From Neobacillus massiliamazoniensis (GTDB taxonomy: Bacteria > Bacillota > Bacilli > Bacillales > Cytobacillaceae): a stretch of DNA of 64,000 bases. This document shows positions 26,285-35,168 of the stretch, one piece after another (position 1 is the first letter of the stretch; each line of letters begins with the position of its first letter). Location of the stretch: contig NZ_CVRB01000001.1 of NCBI RefSeq assembly GCF_001048695.1, forward strand, positions 1,240,001 through 1,304,000. Reading direction: 5' to 3'. The notes under the pieces are model-generated. The model searched no databases. It was given only the letters and a program-made list of their open reading frames with translations, and was not told where the DNA came from. Made by a program: the position numbers and the translations under genes.

Positions 26285-27216
26285 TTTTAGCAGTTACGAT
26301 GAATCCATCTGTTGATATTTCCTATCCCATTCAAGATTTCAAACTGGATCAAGTGAACCGTGTGGAACATGTTCGTAAAACCGCTGGTGGTAAAGGGTTA
26401 AATGTAGCCCGCGTCATTAAGCAGATGGGCGAGGACGTTCTAGCGACAGGTTTGTTAGGCGGCGCTATTGGCGATTTCATTATTCAGGAATTAATGAAAA
26501 GTGAGATAAAACATGACTTTTTTAGAATTAATCAAGAATCAAGAAACTGTATTGCGATTCTCCATGATGGGCAGCAAACGGAAATCCTAGAATCCGGGCC
26601 GACCCTTTCGATGGAAGAAGGGGAAGCCTTTTTAGAGAAATATCGGGAACAGCTTTCGGAAGCTTCTATTGTCACCATTTCGGGCAGTTTGCCAAAAGGG
26701 CTTGACTGTGGATATTACCGGCAGATGGTCGAAATGGGCCGGGAGAAAGGGGTTCCTGTGATCGTTGATACCTCGGGAGAAGCTTTAAGACAGGTTTTGT
26801 TCCATCAAGTAAAACCTTTTGCAATTAAGCCGAATATTGACGAGCTGTCCCAGCTTCTTAACGTGAAAGTGGAGGGAAGTATAAGCAGCTTGAAGCATTT
26901 GTTATCTAATGAATTATTTCAGGGGATTGAGTGGATTGTCGTTTCGATGGGTAGGGACGGCGCTTTTGTTAAGCATGGTGAAGAATATTATCGGGTTACT
27001 ATTCCTCGAATTGACGTTGTGAACCCTGTCGGCTCAGGCGATGCCACTGTTGCTGGATTAGCGGTTGCCTTGAATAGAAAGCAAACCGTTCAGGATGTTT
27101 TAAAAACCGCGATGACAACGGGTATGCTCAATACGATGGAAGCGGGAACAGGTTATATTAATTTAGCAAAATTTGGTCAGCTTTTAGAATTAGTCAAGGT
27201 TAAAAAAGTAGATTAA
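26281..27216 (+). CDS. Tagatose-6-phosphate kinase / 1-phosphofructokinase family (PfkB)
   Basis: 311-aa PfkB-fold kinase. It shows GGKGLNVARV (36-45) and the C-terminal signature NPVGSGDATVAG, with Asp254 as catalytic base and the GSGD anion hole. LacC, FruK and AgaZ-associated kinases share these features. Placed between the deacetylase and LacD aldolase, phosphorylation of tagatose-6-P to tagatose-1,6-bisphosphate is the expected step. The start ATG26281 overlaps the previous stop (ATGA), which indicates translational coupling; a longer frame to 26236 is not needed. Confidence 0.9.
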   Translation: MILAVTMNPSVDISYPIQDFKLDQVNRVEHVRKTAGGKGLNVARVIKQMGEDVLATGLLGGAIGDFIIQELMKSEIKHDFFRINQESRNCIAILHDGQQTEILESGPTLSMEEGEAFLEKYREQLSEASIVTISGSLPKGLDCGYYRQMVEMGREKGVPVIVDTSGEALRQVLFHQVKPFAIKPNIDELSQLLNVKVEGSISSLKHLLSNELFQGIEWIVVSMGRDGAFVKHGEEYYRVTIPRIDVVNPVGSGDATVAGLAVALNRKQTVQDVLKTAMTTGMLNTMEAGTGYINLAKFGQLLELVKVKKVD

Positions 27217-27231
27217 TTGAGGTGATTTTCG

Positions 27232-28221
27232 ATGGTAGAATTGACGAGTAATAAATTGGCGGCTCTTAAACGGCTATCTGATGAGAATGGGATTATCGGC
27301 GCTTTGGCAATTGATCAACGAGGTTCATTAAAGAAAATGATTGCGGCAGGAAGTTCAAGTCCTTTTGGTGATGAAGGGATTATCCGCTTTAAAGAATTGG
27401 TTTCAGAAGAGCTGACACCATATGCAACATCGATTCTACTTGACCCGGAATATGGTCTACCGGCTGCAAAAGTCCGCCATTCGAATGCAGGATTACTTGT
27501 GGCATATGAAAAAACCGGCTATGATGCAACAGCGGTGGGACGTTTACCAGATTTATTGACAGAGTGGTCAGTTAAACGCCTGAAGGAAGCAGGAGCAGAT
27601 GCGGTAAAATTTTTACTGTACTATGATGTGGATGAAGATGAAAAAATTAATGAATTTAAGCATGTTTATATGGAGAGAGTCGGGTCTGAGTGTGTAGCAG
27701 AAGACATTCCATTTTTCTTAGAAATTGTTACTTACGATGCCAAGAATGATGATGTGAAAAGCTTGGAATATGCAAAAGTAAAGCCCCATAAGGTGATTGA
27801 AGCAATGAGGGAATTCTCCAAACCGCAGTACAAAGTGGATGTTTTAAAGGTAGAAGTTCCAGTGGATATGAATTATGTCGAGGGGTACGCAGAAGGAGAG
27901 GCAGCCTATAGCCGGGAAGAATCGGCTTCGTATTTTAAGGAGCAAAGTGAAGCAACGAATTTGCCATTTATCTTCTTAAGCGCCGGTGTAAGTGCAGAAT
28001 TATTCCAACAAACCTTGAAATTTGCAAAAGAATCAGCCTCAACCTTTAACGGCGTCCTCTGCGGCCGGGCAACATGGAAAAATGGAGTTTCTCCATTTGC
28101 TGAAAATGGTGAACAAGCAGGACGTGCCTGGTTACAAGATACCGGCAAAAAAAATATCCAAGAACTTAACATGGTCTTGAAGGAGACAGCAAGCTCCTGG
28201 TTTGAAAAGGTAACAGGGTAA
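27232..28221 (+). CDS. lacD: Tagatose-1,6-bisphosphate aldolase, class I (LacD)
   Basis: 329-aa class I aldolase that splits tagatose-1,6-bisphosphate to dihydroxyacetone phosphate and glyceraldehyde-3-phosphate. LacD-family blocks are clear: [40 protein letters not shown] with the likely Schiff-base Lys206, PFIFLSAGV and [10 protein letters not shown]. Length matches the family (about 325). ATG27232 has AGGTGA 7 nt upstream and the gene lies 15 nt after the kinase. It is the last enzyme of the operon and joins it to glycolysis. Confidence 0.95.
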   Translation: MVELTSNKLAALKRLSDENGIIGALAIDQRGSLKKMIAAGSSSPFGDEGIIRFKELVSEELTPYATSILLDPEYGLPAAKVRHSNAGLLVAYEKTGYDATAVGRLPDLLTEWSVKRLKEAGADAVKFLLYYDVDEDEKINEFKHVYMERVGSECVAEDIPFFLEIVTYDAKNDDVKSLEYAKVKPHKVIEAMREFSKPQYKVDVLKVEVPVDMNYVEGYAEGEAAYSREESASYFKEQSEATNLPFIFLSAGVSAELFQQTLKFAKESASTFNGVLCGRATWKNGVSPFAENGEQAGRAWLQDTGKKNIQELNMVLKETASSWFEKVTG

Positions 28222-28284
28222 GGGACGACTTTTATGTTTCGGGGATTAAAAGTTTATTAATATGAGTGATTACGATATTTGTTT

Positions 28285-28308
28285 TGCGGTACCTCGTACG
28301 GTTTTTTG
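28285..28308 (+). terminator. Probable terminator of the GalNAc operon
   Basis: CGGTAC-CTC-GTACGG with one mismatch, followed by TTTTTT. A second hairpin, AGGGGT...ACCCCT (28311-28336), lies between the convergent genes and may help in both directions. Confidence 0.5.
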
Positions 28309-28343
28309 AGAGGGGTAGTCAGAAATGACGACCCCTACTCGAT

Positions 28344-28871
28344 TTAATCCGTTATAAATTTGTAGCGTAATATCGCTGCCAGCCCCGCTCCGTGTTTAAA
28401 TTCGCCGTTTTTGACGAGGTTCTTTAATTCTTCCATGCTGATTGTATGCAATTCAATTTGCTCGCTGTTTTCTAGTTTTTGCACGGAAGGACGGAGCCCT
28501 GCGGCTGCAAATAAAAAGATTTCTTCACTCGTTGATCCTGGTGAAGGATAAAAGCTTCCTAAATCAAGCCAATGTTCAGCTGTATAGCCTGTTTCCTCCT
28601 CTAGTTCTTTTTTTGCCACGTCAATTGGAGCTTGGTCCTCATGGTCGATCGCCCCTGCGGGAAGCTCCCATTGCCAGCTTTTGATTGCATGACGATACTG
28701 CTTTAAAACAACGACCTCATGATCCTCCGTTATCGGAAGGATACAAACCCCTTTGGCAAAATGCAAAAAGGAAAAAGTTATTTCTTCTCCATCAGGAAGG
28801 ACCACCTTGTCAATTGTAATCCCAAATCGATCTACTTTTTTCTCGGTTGTACTGTTAATCTTCCACACCAT
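28344..28871 (-). CDS. NUDIX hydrolase, ADP-ribose pyrophosphatase type
   Basis: 175-aa cytoplasmic hydrolase of nucleoside-diphosphate derivatives. The Nudix box GAIDHEDQ...AKKELEEETGY is complete except Lys for Arg at the REL position. ELPAG before it and the YPSPGSTSEEIFLF segment after it are typical of ADP-sugar pyrophosphatases (NudF branch). It is a single gene, start ATG28871 with AGGTGAATTTCA upstream. Substrate is inferred. Confidence 0.88.
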   Translation of the reverse strand: MVWKINSTTEKKVDRFGITIDKVVLPDGEEITFSFLHFAKGVCILPITEDHEVVVLKQYRHAIKSWQWELPAGAIDHEDQAPIDVAKKELEEETGYTAEHWLDLGSFYPSPGSTSEEIFLFAAAGLRPSVQKLENSEQIELHTISMEELKNLVKNGEFKHGAGLAAILRYKFITD

Positions 28872-29160
28872 TGAAATTCACCTCGTCCATTTATCATCTC
28901 TATTTTACATGGATGAATGGTCTGTTACCAAATTCGATTGATTATTTGCGTATTTTTTGTAAAAGCCTTGAATTTAATAGAATTAGGCTTGATATACAGG
29001 AAAAAGGAGAGCCACAGCTCCCCCATAGTTTTAGTCGTTTTGGCTTAAAAATTCGTCAACAACTTGTTCTTTTATTGTGATTGTCACAGGTAAGCAGGCT
29101 AGTGCGCTTTTCTAATTGTATAGCTGCATTAGAGTAAACTTCGGAAGCGATACCTCGCAC

Positions 29161-29375
29161 GCCGAAAAACGTGAGTTTTTCGGCAGAGCGCCTAGCCCCT
29201 CGAGGTCATAAGCCACTTCCAAAATGAAGGCAAAGAACGCCTTCTTTTTGGAAGCGTCTTATGCTTGGCTACAGAAGTCTACCGCCTTCTGTGCGCATTA
29301 AGGGAGACTAAGGCACTTGTCAGTGCCAAGTCTCCCTATATCGGGGCTGACCAAGGCGCTTCCGCTTTTCTTTTT
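29161..29375. repeat. Structured dispersed repeat with multiple nested hairpins
   Basis: The outer arms AGCGCCTAGCCCC (29187-29199) and GGGGCTGACCAAGGCGCT (29343-29360) are inverted. Inside are GCCGAAAAAC/GTTTTTCGGC (29161-29184), CCACTTCCAAAA/TTTTGGAAG, ACAGAAG/CTTCTGT (29271-29291) and GGGAGACT...AGTCTCCC (29312-29336). The outer ends match a repeat type I recall from Bacillus genomes. It fills the gap between the NUDIX and aminotransferase genes and may end the latter's transcript. The stretch 28872-29160 shows nothing else. Confidence 0.65.
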
Positions 29376-30558
29376 ATCGCAATGCTAGTTTCTTTGATTC
29401 TACGAATCTTTGCATCCGTTTTAATGCTTCTTGAAGCTGTTCCATTGAAGTAGCGTAAGAGCATCGGACGTAGCCTTCGCCGCTTTCGCCAAAAACATTA
29501 CCGGGAACGACTGCTACTTTTTCCTGTATTAACAGTTCCTCAGCGAATTGTTCGGAGCTGAGTCCTGTTGAGCGGATTGAAGGGAACACATAAAAGGCGC
29601 CGCCGGGTGTATGGCAGTCTAAACCTATTTGATTTAGCGTCTGCACTACATAGTTCCGTCTTCTGCGGTAGCTTCTCCTCATCGTTTCGACATCATGATA
29701 GGAGTTGCGGAGTGCCTCAATGGCTCCGTGCTGCATCATGTGAGGAGCACACATTATCGTATACTGGTGGATTTTTAGCATAACTTCAATTAACTCTTTA
29801 GGAGCTGCCACGTAACCTAATCTCCAGCCTGTCATCGCAAATCCCTTGGAAAAACCGTTTAATAAAATGGTTCGCTGATACATGCCTTCGATGGCGGCGA
29901 GGCTTGTAAAGGTCCCATCGTAGGTCAATTCTGCATAAATTTCATCGGAAACAGCTAGTAAATCATGTTTTTGAATCACCTTTGCAATTTCGACCAGGTC
30001 TTCTTTCGTTAACATCGTACCGGTTGGATTGTTTGGTGAACATAACAAAATGGCCTTCGTTTTTTCCGTAATGGCATTTTCAATTTGTTCAGGCGTCACT
30101 TTAAATCCGTTAACCGGTGATGTTGAAACGGGGATTGGTTTTCCTCCGGCCAAGGAAACAAGTGGAGCATAGGCCACAAACGCCGGTTCCACAATCAGTA
30201 CCTCATCGCCAGGGTTTAAAATCGAACGAAAGGCGATGTCGATTGCCTGGCTGGCACCGATCGTGACAATGATTTGATTTTTGGCATCATACTGAACACT
30301 GAATCTACTTTCTAAATAGTTTGAAATCTCTTGTCGCAGTTCGAGCAAGCCCGGATTTGCCGTATAGGAGGTAAATCCTTGCTCTAATGATAAAATTGCC
30401 GCCTCTCGAATATTCCAAGGGGTGATAAAATCGGGTTCACCGACTCCGAGTGAAATTACACCCTCCATGCTGGCGGCTAAGTCGAAAAACTTTCTTATGC
30501 CAGACGGCTGTACTTCTTGAGCCGTTTTCGAGATATAATGCGCGTAATCAGTTTTCAT
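29374..30558 (-). CDS. alaT: PLP-dependent aminotransferase, AlaT/YugH type
   Basis: 394-aa class I/II aminotransferase. It shows YTANPGLLELRQEIS, CSPNNPTG, DEIYAELTY and the PLP-binding Lys238 in NGFSKGFAMTGWRLGY. It is paired with an Lrp-type regulator gene immediately upstream, overlapping by 4 nt. This is the arrangement of alaR-alaT (yugG-yugH) of Bacillus subtilis, where the enzyme makes alanine from pyruvate. Function by synteny and family; exact amino donor not proven. Confidence 0.88.
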   Translation of the reverse strand: MKTDYAHYISKTAQEVQPSGIRKFFDLAASMEGVISLGVGEPDFITPWNIREAAILSLEQGFTSYTANPGLLELRQEISNYLESRFSVQYDAKNQIIVTIGASQAIDIAFRSILNPGDEVLIVEPAFVAYAPLVSLAGGKPIPVSTSPVNGFKVTPEQIENAITEKTKAILLCSPNNPTGTMLTKEDLVEIAKVIQKHDLLAVSDEIYAELTYDGTFTSLAAIEGMYQRTILLNGFSKGFAMTGWRLGYVAAPKELIEVMLKIHQYTIMCAPHMMQHGAIEALRNSYHDVETMRRSYRRRRNYVVQTLNQIGLDCHTPGGAFYVFPSIRSTGLSSEQFAEELLIQEKVAVVPGNVFGESGEGYVRCSYATSMEQLQEALKRMQRFVESKKLALR

Positions 30559-31058
30559 GGTGTAACCACCATTCTGCGGTCTTTGTCATCGCTGCCGCGA
30601 AATAACACCCCATCATGTTTGTATTTTTTCAACATGAAGTGGGTGGTAGTGGACATAACATTTTCAATTGTTGATAATTTTTCCGATACAAATTTAGCGA
30701 TTTGATTCATCGTCTTTCCTTCAACGGTGATGGATAGATCATAGGCACCGGACATGAGGTACAACGAAGTTACTTCAGGAAAGCGGGCAATTCTTTCAGC
30801 TACTTCATCAAACCCGACTCCTCGCTTAGGGGTTACCTTCACATCAATCATCGCGATTACATGTTCCTGCCCCTCTACTTTGCTCCAATCAATCAGTATT
30901 GGGTAGCTCATAATAATTTTTTCATCTTCTAGTTTTTTAATCGTTAGTTGGACCGTTTCCTCACTGCACATGGCCATTAAGGCAATCGTTTCGACTGAAA
31001 CCTTATGGTTTTCTTCCAAAATTTTTAATATCTCTATTTCTTCACTGCTTAGCTTCAA
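30555..31058 (-). CDS. alaR: Lrp/AsnC family regulator, AlaR/YugG type
   Basis: 167-aa regulator. The N-terminal helix-turn-helix (VSVETIALMAMCSEETVQLTIKKL) is followed by an alpha-beta RAM ligand domain (about 65-145) ending in STTTHFMLKKYK. Its stop overlaps the aminotransferase start (ATGA), so the two are translated together. In Bacillus subtilis AlaR activates the operon in response to alanine; the same is inferred here. AGGAGGATGG precedes ATG31058. Confidence 0.88.
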   Translation of the reverse strand: MKLSSEEIEILKILEENHKVSVETIALMAMCSEETVQLTIKKLEDEKIIMSYPILIDWSKVEGQEHVIAMIDVKVTPKRGVGFDEVAERIARFPEVTSLYLMSGAYDLSITVEGKTMNQIAKFVSEKLSTIENVMSTTTHFMLKKYKHDGVLFRGSDDKDRRMVVTP

Positions 31059-31141
31059 AACGCCATCCTCCTCAAATAACTAACATATTGTAGATTTTAA
31101 TCCTAATTACCGAGCCTGTCACGCAAAAAAAGTCCCATTTT

Positions 31142-31184
31142 GGTGCCTGACACCGTATGTTATGTAAACTGGGTGCCTGACACC
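31142..31184. repeat. REP pair, direct orientation
   Basis: Two exact GGTGCCTGACACC copies (31142-31154 and 31172-31184) separated by GTATGTTATGTAAACTG. This is the paired unit also found at 41468, 48846 and 56655. Confidence 0.85.
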
Positions 31185-31198
31185 AAGACCAATAAGGG

Positions 31199-31966
31199 TT
31201 AGCCGATCCAGTCGCAGTTTTCGGGATGGTGTATGTCTAGATGCTTTGGGATGGTGCCGCTTGGAACTTCGCCTTCATGGCAAAGGTAGTAGTGCCTGAT
31301 AGGTTTGAGGTTGTCGTCCAATTCGTAGACTAGCGGCATGCTATTAGGGATATTGAGGCTGGTCACGTCGGTATCGGGAATGTTGTCCAAATATTTTACC
31401 AGTGCTCTTAAAGTATTGCCGTGGGAGGAGATGATGATGTGTTGATTGTTTTTTAAATCCGGGACAATTTGCTCATTCCAATAAATTAATGCGCGCTTTT
31501 CCGTGTCGAGAAGGCTTTCCGTTAACGGAATATTTTCTCTTCCAATCCGCGCATATTTAGGGTCAGATAGGTCACAGCTATGGTTCTCATGAGAAATGGC
31601 TGGGGGACTGACACTGGCCGATCTCCGCCATTCGTTTACTTGCTCTTCCCCGTAACGCGCTACAACCTCATCCTTGTTCATCCCCTGTAAGGCACCGTAA
31701 TGACGTTCATTTAATCTCCACGAATTATAGATCGGTATCCAAACTAAATTCATTTCATGGAGCATAATCCAAAGCGTTCGGATGGCCCGCTTGAGGACGG
31801 AAGTATGGGCCACGTCAAATATAAAGCCATGCTTTTTTAAAATCGCACCTGCTTCTCTCGCCCCGTTATATCCATCATCGGTAAGATCAATATCAATCCA
31901 TCCCGTAAATCGATTTTCTAGATTATAAAGGCTTTGGCCATGCCGAATAAAAACGAGTTTTTTCAA
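31199..31966 (-). CDS. gpmA: 2,3-bisphosphoglycerate-dependent phosphoglycerate mutase
   Basis: 255-aa glycolytic enzyme interconverting 3- and 2-phosphoglycerate. The phosphohistidine motif FIRHGQS (His9), [18 protein letters not shown] and [11 protein letters not shown] (second catalytic His) are all present, and length matches GpmA. The TTG at 31966 ([10 protein letters not shown]) sits 5-6 nt after AGGTGG; the in-frame GTG at 31975 lies inside that ribosome binding site and is less likely. Single gene. Confidence 0.9.
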   Translation of the reverse strand: MKKLVFIRHGQSLYNLENRFTGWIDIDLTDDGYNGAREAGAILKKHGFIFDVAHTSVLKRAIRTLWIMLHEMNLVWIPIYNSWRLNERHYGALQGMNKDEVVARYGEEQVNEWRRSASVSPPAISHENHSCDLSDPKYARIGRENIPLTESLLDTEKRALIYWNEQIVPDLKNNQHIIISSHGNTLRALVKYLDNIPDTDVTSLNIPNSMPLVYELDDNLKPIRHYYLCHEGEVPSGTIPKHLDIHHPENCDWIG

Positions 31967-31993
31967 CTTTACCACCTAAATTCTTTTTTAATA

Positions 31994-32177
31994 GGCTGTG
32001 TTAAAGGTCATTGTTGATTTTTGGAACTATGTTGATTGGAGCGGAAGGCGCGAGACTCCTGCGGGAGTACGGGGCAGGGGAGACCCCACAGGCGCTTAGC
32101 GCCGAGGAGGCTCCCCGAAACGCCCGCGGAAAGCGAAGCGCCTGGAGCGCAAATCAACAGGCAAGTTTAACACAGCC
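31994..32177. mobile_element. MITE-like element, copy 1 (184 bp)
   Basis: Ends in 12-bp perfect inverted repeats GGCTGTGTTAAA / TTTAACACAGCC, with further inner similarity GTTGATTT, and is flanked by an 8-bp direct repeat TTTTAATA (31986-31993 and 32178-32185). The GC-rich interior (GACTCCTGCGGGAGTACGG) folds strongly and has no plausible gene. It is related to copy 2 at 59084. It lies between gpmA and tatC. Confidence 0.75.
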
Positions 32178-32299
32178 TTTTAATAAAAAATGTACTTCGA
32201 TAATGGTCCATCGGGATCAGTCAACTTTAGTCCAACATCACTAAGCAGAAACTTCCACTTCTTATCAGTATGAGCAATCGGGACTGGAAATATTGCCGA

Positions 32300-32356
32300 A
32301 AAAAAAGCGTTAAGTTCCCATTTGAAAAAATCGAAACTTAACGCTTTCTATTTTTA
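32300..32356. terminator. Bidirectional terminator downstream of tatC
   Basis: Perfect 11-bp stem AGCGTTAAGTT / AACTTAACGCT flanked by A-run and T-rich tracts. Minus-strand sequence 32165-32300 keeps an open C-terminal-like frame ending KLTDPDGPLSKYIFY, but no start; it is not called as a gene. Confidence 0.7.
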
Positions 32357-32425
32357 TAAAAAGACTTACAGGGCCTTTGAGATAGAAGCCATGGCACTAG
32401 ACCAGCGAAGGCAGGTAGGCGCCAT

Positions 32426-33175
32426 TTACGCTTTTGAGAATTCCTCGGCGTCTATCAGCTCTGCACGTTTTTTTTGCTTTTTTTTATAAACTCCTTTTGC
32501 TAAGAAAATGCTAATTTCAAATAACAGAATCAGCGGGATTGCGACCGATATATGTGATAATAATTCCGGTGGAGAGATCATCGAAGCAATGATGACCAAA
32601 ATGAAATACGCATACTTGCGTACTTTCGTGACTTTATAGGGATTGATGATGCCTAAAGTCGTTAAAAACATCAAGACAATCGGCATTTCAAAGGCAACTC
32701 CGAATGGCAGTGTCATGTTTAACAAAAAACTGAAGTATTTATCTGCCGTAAAGGAGGGGGCCATTAAGTCACTACCGAGTTGTATGAGAAACTTCATGAT
32801 GTTTGGAAAAATCACAAAGTATCCGAAGGCTAATCCCCCAATAAAAAGGAGAAACAAAGCAGGAATATAGCTTAATGCTGCCTTCTGCTCATTCGATTTT
32901 AACGCAGGCTTCACAAATAGCCAAATTTGCCAGGCTATGACGGGAATGGTTCCAGCAAGGGCAGCAACACATGCTATGTGAAAATAAATCCAAATGATAT
33001 CACTTGGACCCAACACCAAAAGCTTAAAACCAAGATTGCCCATGAAAAAGAGGTAAATATCCTTTACAAAAATGAACGCGAGCACAAGAAAAATAATGAA
33101 AGCTACAGCAGAAATGATTAATCTTTTTCGTAGCTCATCAAGATGCTCAACTAAATTCAGTTCTTTATCAGCCAT
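32426..33175 (-). CDS. tatC: Twin-arginine translocase subunit TatC
   Basis: 249-aa membrane protein of six helices that recognises twin-arginine signal peptides and exports folded proteins. The N-terminal signature EHLDELRKRLI, the FVKPAL block and the segment FEMPIV are typical. ATG33175 (MADKELN) has AGGTG upstream; the frame extends 22 codons further without family similarity. No tatA lies next to it in this window, unlike the usual tatA-tatC pair. Confidence 0.93.
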   Translation of the reverse strand: MADKELNLVEHLDELRKRLIISAVAFIIFLVLAFIFVKDIYLFFMGNLGFKLLVLGPSDIIWIYFHIACVAALAGTIPVIAWQIWLFVKPALKSNEQKAALSYIPALFLLFIGGLAFGYFVIFPNIMKFLIQLGSDLMAPSFTADKYFSFLLNMTLPFGVAFEMPIVLMFLTTLGIINPYKVTKVRKYAYFILVIIASMISPPELLSHISVAIPLILLFEISIFLAKGVYKKKQKKRAELIDAEEFSKA

Positions 33176-33356
33176 CTCGTTGCACCTGCCTGTCCTAAAA
33201 TTAATTTGGATCCATCTTTGCCATTTTGAATTATATACCATCTATGTCTTTTTTTCTATGCTCTTTACGCAAATTTAACTTTGATGGAGTCAAGTTCATA
33301 ATATTGTAATGGTTAAGGAAGTTTTTTTAAGACCCAAAAAACGGTTCCAGGCTAAA

Positions 33357-34811
33357 TCATATTGATGGGGTGACCAGTCGACTATTTTTTGATTGGAATT
33401 TGTGCTTATACATCTCATGATCAGCGAACTCAAGAATTTCTTCCACCGTAATCGCCGTACCTGGTGTATAGTGATAAAGACCATAACTCGCTGAGAGTTG
33501 ATATGGTTTTTGTTGAGAATCATTGATGTTCTTGAATTCATTCACGATATTGTTCCAAACCTGCTGCACTTCTTCCAAATTCTTTTCAAAGAAAATGATG
33601 ATAAATTCATCTCCACCAAGGCGAAATAATAGATCTTCGCTACCGATATGGTCGGTAAGCGTCTCGCAGCAAGTCTTAATCAGGTCGTCCCCTGTTGAAT
33701 GGCCGTAACGGTCATTGACCATTTTTAAATGATTAATATCAATATAGCAGACAACGAATTCTTGACCGTTAACACCCATGTCTATTTGTTTCCTCAGCCA
33801 TTCGACTCCGCTTCTTCTATTCAACACTCCTGTCAGCATATCTATCGAGGCGTGTTTAAGCAGCTCATTTTCTTTTTCCTTGATATCGGTAATGTCAGTA
33901 ACGCTAATCAATACGCACATGTCATCAAAGTAATCTACCCATTCAAAGTTCAGAATTGACCATTTCTTTATCTCAGGGGTAATTTGCAGCTCCGTCACAT
34001 AATTTTTTATCTGTTGCTTCTCCACAAGGCCTTTTAAAATTAGTTGCTTATCCTCTTGGTACTTAAAGAGGAATCGGGTATCCATTTGCGATGTGGGGAG
34101 GCCCTCCAAATAGAAGTAGTGTACGGCATGTTGATTGATGAGCAAAATCTTATCACTGTGCAGGTTTGTTAGGATTAACGGAGTGGGATTCATATTAAAT
34201 AATGTTCGAAAGCTGTCTACATTCCGTTTTAACGTTAATTTGTTTAAATAATCATTTCTTTGAAAAAAATAAAATGTTAGTACAATGGTAAACGAGATTA
34301 CAGCGGTACCTGTAGAGTTAATAAACTTTACTAAAAACGATTCGTTATGATTTTCGATTAGAAATACTCCTGCTAAAAAAAATAGGTGGTTGCTTAGAGA
34401 AAGAATCCCGTAGATTTTCGGTTGAATTGGGAAAATCACGGCCGTCCCTAATAAAATAATAATATAGGAATATATATTCCCCGTGTATAACTGACTATTA
34501 ATAGAGGAGGCAGCTCCTAAAAATAAATAAAGGAATATATATATTGGAAGAATGACACTTTTGGTTTTGATTTTGGCTATATGATTGATGAAAATAAAAA
34601 TAAGGGAAATCACAAGTGATGTTAGGTGTATCGTAGAAAGAACATGATTATAAGTAGAATTTCTGGTACGATTCAAAAGGAAAAAGTCAATAAAGAAATA
34701 GCAAGGATAGGCCAAAATTAAAATATACGAGACGTACTTCAGTCGCTCGTATAAAATGTTTTGGTGGTATTCAGCAAATTCTTTTCTTTGTGTATCATTT
34801 AGTTGCTTCAT
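33357..34811 (-). CDS. Membrane diguanylate cyclase (PAS-GGDEF)
   Basis: 484-aa protein. The N-terminal third has about six hydrophobic helices (residues 25-190), then a PAS-like domain (about 195-310) and a C-terminal GGDEF domain. The active-site motif is intact: FRLGGDEFIIIF, with GGDEF at 399-403, and DMLTGVLNRRSG opens the domain. The inhibitory RxxD site is absent (GSED in its place), so product inhibition is not expected. It makes c-di-GMP at the membrane. It lies next to a c-di-GMP-I riboswitch on the same strand but has its own promoter at 34906-34934. Confidence 0.93.
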   Translation of the reverse strand: MKQLNDTQRKEFAEYHQNILYERLKYVSYILILAYPCYFFIDFFLLNRTRNSTYNHVLSTIHLTSLVISLIFIFINHIAKIKTKSVILPIYIFLYLFLGAASSINSQLYTGNIYSYIIILLGTAVIFPIQPKIYGILSLSNHLFFLAGVFLIENHNESFLVKFINSTGTAVISFTIVLTFYFFQRNDYLNKLTLKRNVDSFRTLFNMNPTPLILTNLHSDKILLINQHAVHYFYLEGLPTSQMDTRFLFKYQEDKQLILKGLVEKQQIKNYVTELQITPEIKKWSILNFEWVDYFDDMCVLISVTDITDIKEKENELLKHASIDMLTGVLNRRSGVEWLRKQIDMGVNGQEFVVCYIDINHLKMVNDRYGHSTGDDLIKTCCETLTDHIGSEDLLFRLGGDEFIIIFFEKNLEEVQQVWNNIVNEFKNINDSQQKPYQLSASYGLYHYTPGTAITVEEILEFADHEMYKHKFQSKNSRLVTPSI

Positions 34812-34905
34812 AGTAAAAACCTCAATTTAAGGGATTCAACAACGCTTCATGAACCTTCCTTTTAAATTGCCACTCTGTTTTTTGTTTATTTGATTTTTCC
34901 AAATT

Positions 34906-34934
34906 ATTGTAACATAGTTTGTAAAAAGTGTCAC
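34906..34934 (-). promoter_or_regulatory. Promoter of the diguanylate cyclase gene
   Basis: Minus-strand GTGACA, 17-bp spacer, TACAAT, about 95 bp upstream of the start. Confidence 0.5.
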
Positions 34935-35009
34935 GGGAGGTCGCAGGACTCCTCGAAGTCGAAGCAAACATTAAGAAAGGACCCTGACTAAGCGTTAGGA
35001 TCCCTTCGA

Positions 35010-35147
35010 TTATATTTTATTTGCAAGAATAGTCACTAGTGCACTAAGGACAACAGTACCAAGTATGATAGAAATATAAAGAAGGCTTTTCCTTCTTTTC
35101 TTCACTTGCATAACCTCTTCTGGCGTAAGCCACAATCCTTTTGACAT
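35010..35147 (-). CDS. Small membrane protein downstream of a c-di-GMP riboswitch
   Basis: 45-aa protein with an amphipathic/charged N-terminal half (LTPEEVMQVKKRRK) and one C-terminal membrane helix (about 22-42: LLYISIILGTVVLSALVTIL). AAGGGAG precedes ATG35147 by about 8 nt, and the gene begins 22 nt after the riboswitch aptamer, so it is very likely a real c-di-GMP-regulated gene. No family is recognised. It may act on or near the membrane diguanylate cyclase encoded next. Confidence 0.75.
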   Translation of the reverse strand: MSKGLWLTPEEVMQVKKRRKSLLYISIILGTVVLSALVTILANKI

Positions 35148-35168
35148 CCACAACAACTCCCTTTTGTT

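Noticed and set aside
29265..29453. 62-codon frame over the multi-hairpin repeat
   Set aside because: It lies in repeat hairpins and enters the aminotransferase gene antisense.
33296..33541. 81-codon minus-strand frame at the end of the diguanylate cyclase gene
   Set aside because: Alternative frame of the same strand, overlapping the conserved GGDEF domain; no start signal.
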